This document shows, one piece after another, positions 1 to 6,778 of a stretch of DNA of 11,283 nt (position 1 is the stretch's first letter; the number at the start of each line of letters is the position of its first letter). The notes under the pieces were generated by a model. The model did not search any database and was not told the origin of the DNA. It worked only from the letters and a program-made list of their open reading frames with translations. The stretch is from Candolleomyces eurysporus (Eukaryota > Basidiomycota > Agaricomycetes > Agaricales > Psathyrellaceae). Location of the stretch: contig JANBPK010000462.1 in NCBI GenBank assembly GCA_027579435.1, positions 1 to 11,283 of the forward strand, in the 5' to 3' direction. Position numbers and translations under genes: made by a program.

Positions 1-1244
1 GAAGCATCCACAGAAGGAGGCGGAATAACGACATTGGTGATTCGTTCTGGAGCCTCCTCGCCACGCGACGCCGCCGGATCCCGCGTCTGGATGGCTTTCA
101 GAACAGCAGATGTGGTAGGCTTAGAGCATCGCTTCTCACAAAGCCCATGGCGTCACTCTCCTGAAGAAAGGAGCGCAGGGAGAAAGTAAAGCGTTCGGCA
201 ATGTCGGTGGTGCTTTCATTTTGGTCGCCATCGGTGGTATCAACTCTATTGCTCCTGATAACCAATTATAAACCAAATGTAACCCTTGGACACATTATAA
301 ATATTTTACTGATTATAAACGATTATCTAGTCTTATCTGCGGCTCACAAATTCCGTGATGTGTACGTGCTATTCAAAGCAGCAGCAAGCGCTGTAACCGC
401 GTCCGACGACCTCTCTGTCAGAGCAAGGAAGAGATCGAGGAGTTCTATTGAAACTGCCCATCGAGGGGATAGCGGGGCGGTTGGAAACATGCCATTTCGG
501 ACGAGAACGTACGTCAACGGCTGGCATGCGCAAGCCGTAATCCTATAGGTGAGGAAGCCTGTCCAATTGTTAGTATCAGAACAGATAGACAGGGCGAAAT
601 TAGAACTTACTCGCAAACAAAAGTCCTGTAACCTGGTGTTTCGTTCTTGAGCAGCCACTTTTCCTGCAATCAGTCGCGAGAACTGCAGGTGGAATTCGCC
701 ATTCCTTCCCTATCGTTGAGTTGAGGTACTTCAGTAGAGGCTGAACAAGCATCAGGATGGCAGCCTTCCATCGCCGATACAGCTCTTCAGCCTCTTCGTC
801 TGGAGCTACCCTCTTTGCCGGCTTGGCCGGAACCTTGGTAGCACTATCCTCATCCACCCAATCATCCGCCTCATGGTCGTCCTGGCCCACTGTACCCGAA
901 TTAACAGGTTGCTCCACTTCTAATACCTGTTCCGCCTCCATACCCATTCCTGTCCAATCTTCCGGAGCACCATTTGATTGCCCAGCTGGAAGAGCGGGCG
1001 TATCTGATTCTGCTCCCGAGTCTTGATCCTCTGAACGTTTCCTTTTGCCCCGAGACTGGTAGAGAGTAGCTATCCTTGCATCAAGGAGCTGAAGCTTTGA
1101 TTGGCGAGCGTATGACGAAGCTGCAATTTGTTTTCGTTCCTGCGTCCGGTTCCGTTTCGGCGTAGCGAAATGATTCCCTAAACCTCTCTGAACTCGCTGG
1201 TTCCTTCGATAGGACGATTTTGAAGGTTGTGTAGGCTTGTCCAT
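1..1244 (-). CDS. KDZ-type (CxC1) transposase-like protein, 5' part, runs off left edge
   Basis: I read this as complement(join(<1..86, 140..254, 348..558, 611..1244)), about 348 codons with no stop. The start is the ATG at 1244-1242 (MDKPTQ...), because the extra codons upstream of it have no ATG. Introns are 559-610 (GTAAGT donor, TACTAAC branch point, ACAG acceptor), 255-347 and 87-139; all phases fit. Residues 1-75 are basic, 75-150 are acidic, and a WVDE stretch is followed by ELYRRWKAAI. Then comes a cysteine cluster (CRKSGC, later CAC) and a segment with GMFPTAP, AVSIELLD and DAVTALAAAL. That order is typical of the cysteine-cluster region that precedes the transposase core in basidiomycete KDZ elements. 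The catalytic core would lie left of the window. The two leftmost exons are less certain: after the AAAL segment I do not see the DPFRR-like stretch I would expect. Likely role: DNA transposition or a domesticated relative. Confidence 0.72.
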
Positions 1245-1595
1245 CGTGTTAGGCAGGGACAAGACGCGTGGAGGACGAGCTATGCACGACGATAAGACGA
1301 AGAGACGCGTCGACGACGCATTTTCGAATTCCCAGCTGCCAGTTCACAGACCGCCGTTCGACTACCCAATCCGTCTGCAGGACAATATCGAGCAGTTGGC
1401 AGTTTGCAGTTCTCGAAAGACAATCTGCCCAGCACTTGTATTACCATGTACTAAAAATAGCTACTGATCGGGATTGATTTACTTTGATCTGCGAGGGCAG
1501 ACCCCCTCAAAGAAGGGGCTTCCGACCGTTGAGGAGAAGGCCCTCTTTGACCCCATTACTAAGCGAGATCAGCCCTGCCTGAGGTGCTTGTTTTG
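1245..1595. other. Gene-free stretch upstream of the KDZ-like gene
   Basis: No convincing gene is seen. It holds the presumed 5' flank and promoter of the minus-strand transposase-like gene, but no clear TATA box. At 1499-1520 there is a short inverted run (CCCCTCAAAGAAGGGG). The end of the stretch, a GCTTGTTTT-like tail near 1586-1594, resembles the tail that follows each tRNA-like unit downstream, so it may be the remnant of an earlier unit. Confidence 0.4.
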
Positions 1596-1681
1596 TCCGG
1601 GCGTCTTCGGTTGGATGTCACGATACTGTATAAATAGCTCTCCCACGTTCATATGTGCGATTAACTCTGATGTCTATGGCT
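1596..1681 (+). promoter_or_regulatory. Leader of tRNA-like unit 1, with TATA-like box
   Basis: The leader is shared with the unit starting at 2015. This copy alone carries TATAAATA at 1629-1636, about 45-50 nt before the tRNA-like 5' end, inside a segment that the other copy lacks. In fungi, upstream TATA elements can assist RNA polymerase III at tRNA genes; whether this one works is not shown. Confidence 0.35.
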
Positions 1682-1865
1682 TCGGGCATAGTGTAAAGGT
1701 AGCACGTCCCACCGGGCGAGAGTATGGGTTTAATTTGCCTTTAGGAGGAGGCGCTGTCTGTGCGTTACATCAAAGATGGGCGTACCCCTGGCAGCGTCTT
1801 TTCTACCCTGGGTCTGAGACCCATATTGTCGTCAGGGATGTCAGGGTTCGATTCCCTGTGCTCGA
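1682..1865 (+). ncRNA. tRNA-like unit 1 with 136-nt insert between D arm and T arm
   Basis: Ends TCGGGCA (1682-1688) and TGCTCGA (1859-1865) form a 7-bp acceptor stem with one G-U pair. The D arm is GTGT/GCAC around AAAGGTA (1691-1705). The T arm is CAGGG/CCCTG around TTCGATT (1842-1858), which is a near-perfect B box. Between the arms lie 136 nt where a normal tRNA has 22-24. TCCCA just after the D arm can pair four bases with AGGGA just before the T arm, hinting at a residual anticodon stem around a long intron-like insert. The insert holds a small hairpin (GGGTC-TGA-GACCC). TTTT follows shortly after the 3' end. No anticodon can be assigned. It may be a tRNA pseudogene, a long-intron tRNA gene, or a Pol III element. 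Confidence 0.5.
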
Positions 1866-1883
1866 TTTCGAGCTTGTTTTATT

Positions 1884-2004
1884 TGAGCCTCTCAACTCCA
1901 CCAGACTCATTTGCCATCCGGCGTTCAAATGTGTGGACCTGATCTCCGGGGGCCAAATTGCTCACCTCGCGCCAGGATGTCAGGGTTCGATTCCCTGTTT
2001 TCGA
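1884..2004 (+). repeat. Partial tRNA-like unit: leader plus 3' half only
   Basis: A degenerate leader (GAGCCTCTCAACTCC, then GTTCAAATGTGTGG, compared with GTTCATATGTGCG in unit 1) is followed directly by an intact T arm at 1981-1997 (CAGGG-TTCGATT-CCCTG) and TTTTCGA. The A box and D arm are missing or unrecognisable. This looks like a deletion derivative of the same repeat. Confidence 0.5.
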
Positions 2005-2091
2005 ATTTGTTTTCTCCGGGCGTCTTCGGTCGGAGGTCACCAAATGGCTCTCCCACGTTCATATGCGCGATTAATTCTAATGTCTATGGCT

Positions 2092-2262
2092 TCGGGCATA
2101 GTGTAAAGGTAGCACGTCTCCTTGGAGGGACTCTGGGATTGGTTGCACGGGGGAGCCCTGTGTTTGGGCTCACCAAAGTNGGGGGGCTAATGAAACCTGG
2201 GCACCGTGTAATTTCCTTAGTACTCCATGACGGGTGGTCAGGGTTCGATTCCCTGTGCTCGA
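2092..2262 (+). ncRNA. tRNA-like unit 2 with 123-nt insert
   Basis: The acceptor strands TCGGGCA (2092-2098) and TGCTCGA (2256-2262), the D arm (2101-2115) and the T arm (2239-2255) are the same sequences as in unit 1. The leader (2015-2091) is closely similar. The 123-nt insert (2116-2238) shows no similarity to the insert of unit 1 that I can see. It contains an N at 2180 before six G. TTTTT at 2282-2286 could terminate Pol III. No anticodon stem pairs well, so this is less tRNA-like inside than at its ends. Confidence 0.5.
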
Positions 2263-2335
2263 CATGCAAGCTATTTTATTCTTTTTCAATATTACGTTCT
2301 CGAAAATAGGGATAGCTAAATGAGGATAGGCGCAG

Positions 2336-2450
2336 TGAGCACATACCGATCGAGTTCAAGTGGGAAACGGAGTCTCTCCTCAATATTAGATACCATGACA
2401 GATACCATGCACCCTCCGGAACAGATTGAATGGAGTCCATTCATCCAGGG
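2336..2450 (-). repeat. Degenerate minus-strand tRNA-like unit
   Basis: Read on the plus strand, this stretch follows the layout of the minus-strand unit at 3739-3846. It has GAGCAC then ATCGAG (the reversed 3' half), ATACCATGACAG (compared with ATACCGTGACGG), and GATTGAATGGAGTCCATTCA (compared with GATTGAATGGAATATATTCA). The part holding the A box is deleted. Similarity is patchy and judged by eye. Confidence 0.35.
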
Positions 2451-2819
2451 AAATGACATGGCTTCCTGCACATCTGATAAAATAACTATAAGGTCCAGTT
2501 AGCAGAACACATAAGACACGCGCTTCAGTGGCCGAAGCCCCGAACATACAGGTTCAGGCTGGAGTAAGGCGTGACGCTTGGTTCTGTGATTGAAACGATC
2601 GCTGACGCAGTGATATGGAGGCTGTGTTTTTTTCTGTCCTCTGATTTGAGTATACGAGTACTGGCATGGCTTTCTGGGTCACTCTTCTTCCTACTTGTAG
2701 GTTAGTCATGAGAAGAAAATGACTAGCAATATTGGAGAGATGACTACAATTATCCAGGAGTGACAGAACTCATTAATGAAGCGAGAGACGGCTAGATCAT
2801 GCAATAAATGAAGACTTAC
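2451..2819. other. No recognised gene; T-run only
   Basis: I see no open frame with coding character. T7 at 2627-2633 is the only notable short motif. If the minus-strand exon at 2820-2947 is real, this stretch would hold its downstream intron and perhaps further exons, but I could not place them. Confidence 0.3.
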
Positions 2820-2947
2820 GCAGCCGCTGACCCTTGCTTCACTATGTCATTGTACACGGTCGCTGTCGCCATCACCCCACTCCCCTTCTGACGTTCCTTG
2901 ATTTTGAGCTCCTGATCTGCCAGTTCAGAGCGAGATTCTGTGATTTT
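2820..2947 (-). CDS. Possible internal exon of an unidentified gene
   Basis: On the minus strand a TTTTAG acceptor (ending at 2948) precedes 42 open codons plus two bases and then a perfect GTAAGT donor at 2819-2814. The peptide starts KITESRSELADQELKIKERQ, which is charged and helix-prone like a short coiled coil, and ends with VYNDIVKQG. Both splice signals and the composition favour a genuine or relic exon, but no family is recognised and neither neighbouring exon was found. It lies between tRNA-like units, so it may be the remains of a gene split by the repeats. Confidence 0.33.
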
Positions 2948-2987
2948 CTAAAACATGGTTTCTAATCCCTACGCAAAAGAAGTGAGT

Positions 2988-3270
2988 AGAGATAGTGGTT
3001 CGACTCCCTGTGTGACTTTGGCACTCATTTCGTCCTCGTTATTCCTGAGCGTCTACTACGGCGGTCATCGCCCTCTACAGCCCTCCCACGTTCAATGTTG
3101 AATCAGTTCTCAATGTCTATGGCTTTGACCATATCCTAAAGGTAGTACATTCCACTGCATGAGGCTATGAGCCTGTTCATAAGACAGACACTGTTGGTAA
3201 GCTCGTCAAAGGTGATGAGCGTCTTGATTAAGACGAGAATTGGTCTATAGTGTTCGATTCCCTGTTTCGA
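2988..3270 (+). repeat. Two diverged tRNA-like unit remnants
   Basis: A lone 3' half (GGTTCGACTCCCTGTGTGA) lies at about 2997-3015. It is followed by a leader (from 3047) and a diverged unit at about 3124-3270. That unit has a mutated 5' half (CCTAAAGGTAGTAC in place of GTGTAAAGGTAGCAC) and a 3' half with GTTCGATTCCCTG and then TTTCGA. D-arm pairing is lost, so these are probably dead copies. Confidence 0.5.
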
Positions 3271-3370
3271 GTTCAAAACTTGTTCTGTTTGAGCGTCTCA
3301 ACTAGGTGGTCACCGGACCTTGAGTGCTCTCACGGTTTTCATCTGTATTTAACTATCGATATCTATAATT

Positions 3371-3525
3371 TGGGGCATGGTGTAAAGGTAGCACGTCTGT
3401 TGTTCTCCAGAAGCTGTGGACTTAGCCATGGGTGGCGTTTGCCGAGATATCCGGGGATCGCTCTATGCTCCTGGCGCTATCCATAGTGGGGGCAAAGTTG
3501 TCAGGGTTCGATCCCCTGTGCTCGA
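3371..3525 (+). ncRNA. tRNA-like unit 4 with 107-nt insert
   Basis: TGGGGCA (3371-3377) and TGCTCGA (3519-3525) pair at six of seven positions. The D arm GTGT/GCAC is at 3380-3394 and the T arm CAGGG/CCCTG at 3502-3518. The 107-nt insert resembles neither insert of the other units. A run of six T (3538-3543) begins 12 nt after the 3' end, a good Pol III terminator. The leader (from 3291) is diverged from those of units 1 and 2. Confidence 0.48.
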
Positions 3526-3537
3526 TATGCGCGCTGC

Positions 3538-3543
3538 TTTTTT
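3538..3543 (+). terminator. Pol III-type T6 terminator after tRNA-like unit 4
   Basis: Six T residues lie 12 nt past the tRNA-like 3' end. This matches the oligo-T signal used by RNA polymerase III. Its function depends on unit 4 being transcribed. Confidence 0.4.
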
Positions 3544-3692
3544 CATGTCACGTTTGCGAACCTAGGGATAATTGGGTGCTTGCTTCCCATCCCTACCTTC
3601 CCTGACTCCTTGAGGCTGTCGACGACTATAAATATGACGTATTTCAACCAAATCTAAATTCGGCAGCGTGACTGTCGGTCATGATTGCGCAC
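3544..3692. other. Spacer between converging tRNA-like units
   Basis: No gene is seen. It lies between the 3' flank of plus-strand unit 4 and the 3' flank of the minus-strand unit, which face each other. It holds a TATAAATA at about 3628-3635 with no transcription unit I can attach to it. Confidence 0.3.
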
Positions 3693-3699
3693 AAAAAAA
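3693..3699 (-). terminator. Pol III-type T7 terminator for the minus-strand tRNA-like gene
   Basis: Seven A on the plus strand are seven T on the minus strand, about 40 nt past the 3' end of the unit at 3739-3822. The distance is longer than usual but within the range of fungal tRNA genes. Confidence 0.35.
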
Positions 3700-3738
3700 C
3701 GGTCCTGCAGTTTGTTTTGCAAACGACTGTAAGAGGCC

Positions 3739-3822
3739 TCGAGCACGAGGAATCGAACCTCGATATCCGAATGCATACCGTGACGGAAGCCATTGGACGT
3801 GTTACCTTTACACCATACCCGA
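3739..3822 (-). tRNA. tRNA-like gene of 84 nt, anticodon not assignable
   Basis: On the minus strand TCGGGTA and TGCTCGA form a full 7-bp acceptor stem (five Watson-Crick, two G-U). The D arm is GTGT/ACAC around AAAGGTA. The T arm is CGAGG/CCTCG around TTCGATT. A and B boxes are therefore both good. Between D and T arms lie 36 nt, about 13 more than in a standard tRNA, which suits a short intron. However, TCCAA and TCGGA pair at only four of five positions, and no reading gives U at position 33 before a clean anticodon. A TATA-like AATATATT sits just upstream on the minus strand (about 3831-3840). It could be an intron-containing tRNA, a pseudo-tRNA, or the founder of the plus-strand repeats. 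It differs from those in T-stem sequence and leader. Confidence 0.5.
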
Positions 3823-4647
3823 TTGAATGGAATATATTCACCCAAGGTCGTAAGGAGTCGTTCGCGGAGTGGGGATCGACAAAAAGGAAATTTGAATGGG
3901 ATGTCTAAAAAGGAAGGTTTGTTCAAAATAAAAAAACGCAAAAGGCTGGAATCGAACAGTGAGCCGCAGGACCCGCTGGTGGTAATACATCAATTCGCAA
4001 TAAATCGTAGCGGCGCTGCAGCGCGCCAGTCCCCGACTCGAGGTTTTCACGGGCGCGGGATTTCATTATCATCGTTATCGGTCAGATATCCTCCGCTCGT
4101 TCTCTCATTGTACTTCAAAAAGTTGATAACATCTAAAGGTGACCATTCAAGAAATAATGATACGCTACAGTTCAACCTGCAATCCCAATAAACGGGAGAA
4201 TGACAACGATACAATGTCCAGGATTTAGGTGGGTTGCCAAAGATCTCCAGAAGAGATTCAGGGAACTAGAGCCGATCGTAGTGCAAAAGAGAGTCAGAAA
4301 GGGTATGTAGGCATCCGGAAGGAGGACAGTTTTGCAAGGCAAGAACTCAAGAAACTTGAGAAGATTACGTTGGACGTACGCCACTGCAGTTGAGATTACA
4401 ATTGCGATTCCACTCCACTGGTTGGTGCGCCCTTTCAAAGCAGGACGTGAGCAGGCGACAATGCTACCACAAACGGTGATAACATACATGTCCGCAGTAC
4501 TACATTCGGGAAGGAAAGAAAGTCAACAAAAACACAACCCGACTCATTGTACAATGTAGTCCAAAGCGCAAGGGAGAAGAACCCGCTACTTTTCCAATAG
4601 GAATTATAATATACAACCTCACTCGTTCATTAACTAACTCGAAATGC
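3823..4647. other. No supported gene
   Basis: Only short overlapping open frames without recognisable domains are present. Seen here: a lone B-box-like GTTCGATTCC on the minus strand at about 3948-3957 with a T7 run downstream (A7 at 3930-3936), without pairing arms, and a 12-bp palindrome GCGCTGCAGCGC at 4013-4024. The right part is the 3' flank of the thiolase remnant. Confidence 0.4.
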
Positions 4648-4820
4648 TCAATGCTCGCTAGCGAACACAGCGGCCATACCCATTCCACTGCCAATACACA
4701 TACTCGTAACGAAGACGCGTCCACCAGTCTGCTTCGCAATCGAGAGGCCAGTTGCGACTTGACGAGCGCCAGTGCAAACAAGGGGTTTCCAATGGCGATG
4801 GCGCCTCCGTTAATGTTGAC

Positions 4821-5101
4821 CTGCGAGAAACAAGGTTAGCATNGGGGGACGTGACAGAGAGAGAAAGAGAGAATATAAGAGAGGAGAGAACCAGGGGAGG
4901 GGAGGAGAAACCAGGGGAATCAACAGACTCCCCACTGGGATCAACGAATCCGGAGACTATAGAATAGGCCAAGAACGACGAAACGAGGTGGGATTGAAAA
5001 AATGTTGAAAGAGTACGTTGAATCGAAAAGAAATCGACAAGAACCGGGGGAAGCGAAGGAAGAAGCGAAAGGAGAATCGACGTCAAAAGAAAGCAACTGA
5101 C
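4821..5101 (-). other. Expanded last intron of the thiolase remnant with purine-rich tract
   Basis: The stretch runs from a GTCAGT donor (5101) to TTTCTCGCAG (ending at 4821) with a GCTAAC branch point. At 281 nt it is several times longer than neighbouring introns. On the plus strand, 4853-4930 is a nearly pure purine tract (GA repeats, two CCAGGGGA copies), with an N at 4843. The extra length may come from tract expansion or a small insertion. Confidence 0.5.
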
Positions 5102-5897
5102 TTTCTCCTCCCAATGCCCAAATGCCGAACACCCATAATGACCTGACTTGCAAACGCCTCATTAATCTCGTAAAAATCGATATCCTCCAGGCTCAGCCCA
5201 AGCAGTCTAAGTGCTTTGGGGATGGCCTACACAGGTCTGAAAACCATGATCTTGGGAGGGACACTGATAACGGCACTAGTGACGCATTTGCCGAGGATAG
5301 GGATGCTGAGACGTTTGGCGGTGGATTGCTTGGTGAGGAGGACGGCTGCGGCGCCATTGGAGACTTGCGATGCATTGCTTAGAGGAAGACGAGAACGTCA
5401 GCTGTGGAGGAGAGACAAGAAGCGAGAGAGGAGCCACTCACCAGCAAGCGTACTACCATCGTTCTTGAAAGCCGGCTTCAATTTGCCCAAACTCTCTGGA
5501 GTAACACCGTCCCTAATCCCATCATCTGAATCGATCAATAGATCCTTCTCTTCCTCTGTCATAGGGTCCACCCACTTCACTTCGATGGGTGCAATCTTGT
5601 CCTTGAATTTGCTGGCTTTCTGGGATGCATTGGGCTTTGAAAAGGAGTGGACGGCAAAGGCATCTGGGGTGGCATGGGTAATGCTTTCCGAGGCAGCGAC
5701 GTTTTGAGAGGTGATGGCCGTAGGCAACAAGCAGTCTTCGGCGTTGGGGTTGGTGAGAACCTTGTCTGAGACGGAGGCCATGGCGCATGAGCCGTAGCCA
5801 AAGCCGCCGTCATAGGTTTGGCACGGACACCTAGAAGTGAGGAAAAGGGGTCAACATGTCGATGAGGGGCGAAGGGATGGATGACGAATGAATAACA

Positions 5898-5911
5898 TTT
5901 TTTTTTTTTTT
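5898..5911. repeat. Mononucleotide run, 14 T
   Basis: Fourteen consecutive T on the plus strand lie inside the 149-nt intron (5831-5979) of the thiolase remnant. Its true length is uncertain, as with other homopolymers here. Confidence 0.7.
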
Positions 5912-6345
5912 GGGAAACCAACGCTATTGCCGGGGTTCACGATGAAAGTCGAGACGGCGAATAGTAGTCTAACACTCACCAATACCAATTTTGATCTGCC
6001 CAGCCTTGACCTCATTCGCAATTCGAGTATGACCATCGGCCCAGACGATTACTTGCGATTGACAATTTTGATGTCGGTCTCAACGCGGATTCCAGCATGC
6101 AGAGCGGCCATACAAGGGATGGCAACTCCCTGGGAGGACGTTGCTGACAGCGATGTCGTCGATGAGTTTGGGTCGAGGGAGACNTTTTTTGTAGGCGTCG
6201 TGGAGGACGTGGGAGAGAATGAGCTCGGGTTCGATGTCTTTGAAGCCACCTTTTGTGCCGGGTACTGGGAGAGAGCGTCGAGGAGATGAGATTGAGACGA
6301 ACCTTGATTATGGCGGAGCGGAGACGATGACCACATCATCTTCGA

Positions 6346-6778
6346 GATCTTCTAGAGGACGCAGATTATGGTACAAGAGGCGGAGGCTCAGACTGAACTC
6401 GTAGATCGATTGGACGAAGGGAAAGAGAATTGGAGAGAGAGCGACAGGGTCGTCATCAGACCTGGGATCAGCCGACTATGAGAAAAGCTGGGCTGTGGTA
6501 GAGCCTGGATAGCCTCTCAGCATGTTTTTACGTGCATGGATGGAGACTCGAGATCGCTGAAAGAACCTAAGAACTCGAACACTGAGGATGCATCCAGGAA
6601 GGTCGTTTGACCGGGACATGGTGTGCGTGGGACGTGGTAGCATCGACCTGCAACAGCCGTAAGTAGCGGAACCTGGTCGGAGCGGTGCTTCGATCACTTC
6701 CTGCCAGGTCCATGACTCATGCCATCTGTTAGCGTCACGTTCACCCGCTCCCTCCCCTGATTCCTCTGTTGAACCACC
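6346..6778. other. Intergenic region between divergent gene remnants
   Basis: It lies between the 5' end of the minus-strand thiolase remnant and the plus-strand remnant starting at 6779, so it once probably held both promoters. On the minus strand an open stretch (about 6470-6346) reads into the thiolase frame, but its peptide matches nothing I know and it has no clear ATG. No TATA box is obvious. Confidence 0.35.

Larger units (their letters stand above)
1590..3830. repeat. Cluster of tRNA-derived repeat units
   Basis: A repeated module occurs head to tail on the plus strand. It consists of a leader of about 75-95 nt (starting near GGGCGTCTTCGG and containing CTCCCACGTTCA), a tRNA-like 5' half ending in a D arm (GTGTAAAGGTAGCAC), a variable insert, a tRNA-like 3' half with T arm (CAGGG-TTCGATT-CCCTG), and a T-rich tail. 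Leaders begin near 1596, 1884, 2015, 3047 and 3291. Between 1643 and 1710 and between 2053 and 2120 the two copies differ at three of 68 positions, so at least these two arose by recent duplication or are homogenised. Minus-strand members lie at 3739-3822 and, degenerate, at about 2336-2450. The arrangement could be a tandem tRNA pseudogene family, a tRNA-derived SINE cluster, or RNA polymerase III genes with unusual inserts. Confidence 0.7.
4648..6345 (-). pseudogene. Decayed 3-ketoacyl-CoA thiolase (peroxisomal type)
   Basis: Intact genes of this family cleave 3-ketoacyl-CoA in fatty-acid beta-oxidation. Recognisable segments, 5' to 3' on the minus strand, are about 6345-6303 (DDVVIVSA), 6264-5980 (GGFKDIEPELI, DDIAV, MAALHAGI, VNR), 5830-5442 (FGYGS, ASVSDKVLTNP, KWVDPMTEEEKD, LKPAF), 5378-5102 (NASQVSNGAAAVLL, EINEAFASQ) and 4820-4648 (VNINGGAIAIG, CTGARQ, SMCIGSGMGMAA, stop TGA at 4650-4648). 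Lesions: TAA at 6051-6049 exactly where the nucleophilic Cys of NRxCSSG belongs; TAG at 5229-5227 in place of a conserved Tyr; His of GHP changed to Asn (4787-4785); acceptor AG lost at about 5379; and several single-base losses (4782-4785, about 5110, about 5810, about 6135, near 6030). The N at 6184 also falls within it. The gene is dead as written. The substitutions argue for a real pseudogene even if some indels are sequencing errors. The start codon is not identified. Confidence 0.85.

Noticed and set aside
1474..2106. Open frame of 210 codons on the plus strand, sharing a repeated peptide with another open frame at 1911-2309
   Set aside because: It runs straight through two tRNA-like units and their leaders; the shared peptide is only the translation of the DNA repeat. 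It has no ATG-based start of its own or protein-like composition.
1590..3830. CRISPR-like array (repeats with variable inserts)
   Set aside because: Repeat and spacer sizes are irregular, the repeats are tRNA halves with A and B boxes, no cas genes are present, and the setting is a fungal nuclear genome.
4013..4024. Palindrome GCGCTGCAGCGC
   Set aside because: A single short GC-rich palindrome is expected by chance in a window of this size; nothing in the context supports a role.
3930..4030. B-box-like GTTCGATTCC on the minus strand with a T7 run downstream, as another tRNA
   Set aside because: The flanks of the T loop do not pair, and no acceptor partner or D arm is found.
4172..4489. Minus-strand open frame of 105 codons with hydrophobic stretches
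   Set aside because: No recognisable motif, no splice context and no homology pattern; it overlaps an equally open plus-strand frame. Probably chance.
5216..5707. Open frame of 163 codons on the plus strand
   Set aside because: It is antisense to clear thiolase exons on the minus strand and is a shadow of them.
6346..6470. N-terminal extension of the thiolase from the open minus-strand stretch
   Set aside because: Its peptide resembles no part of known thiolases and lacks a clear ATG; it is more likely a chance open stretch in the shared promoter region.
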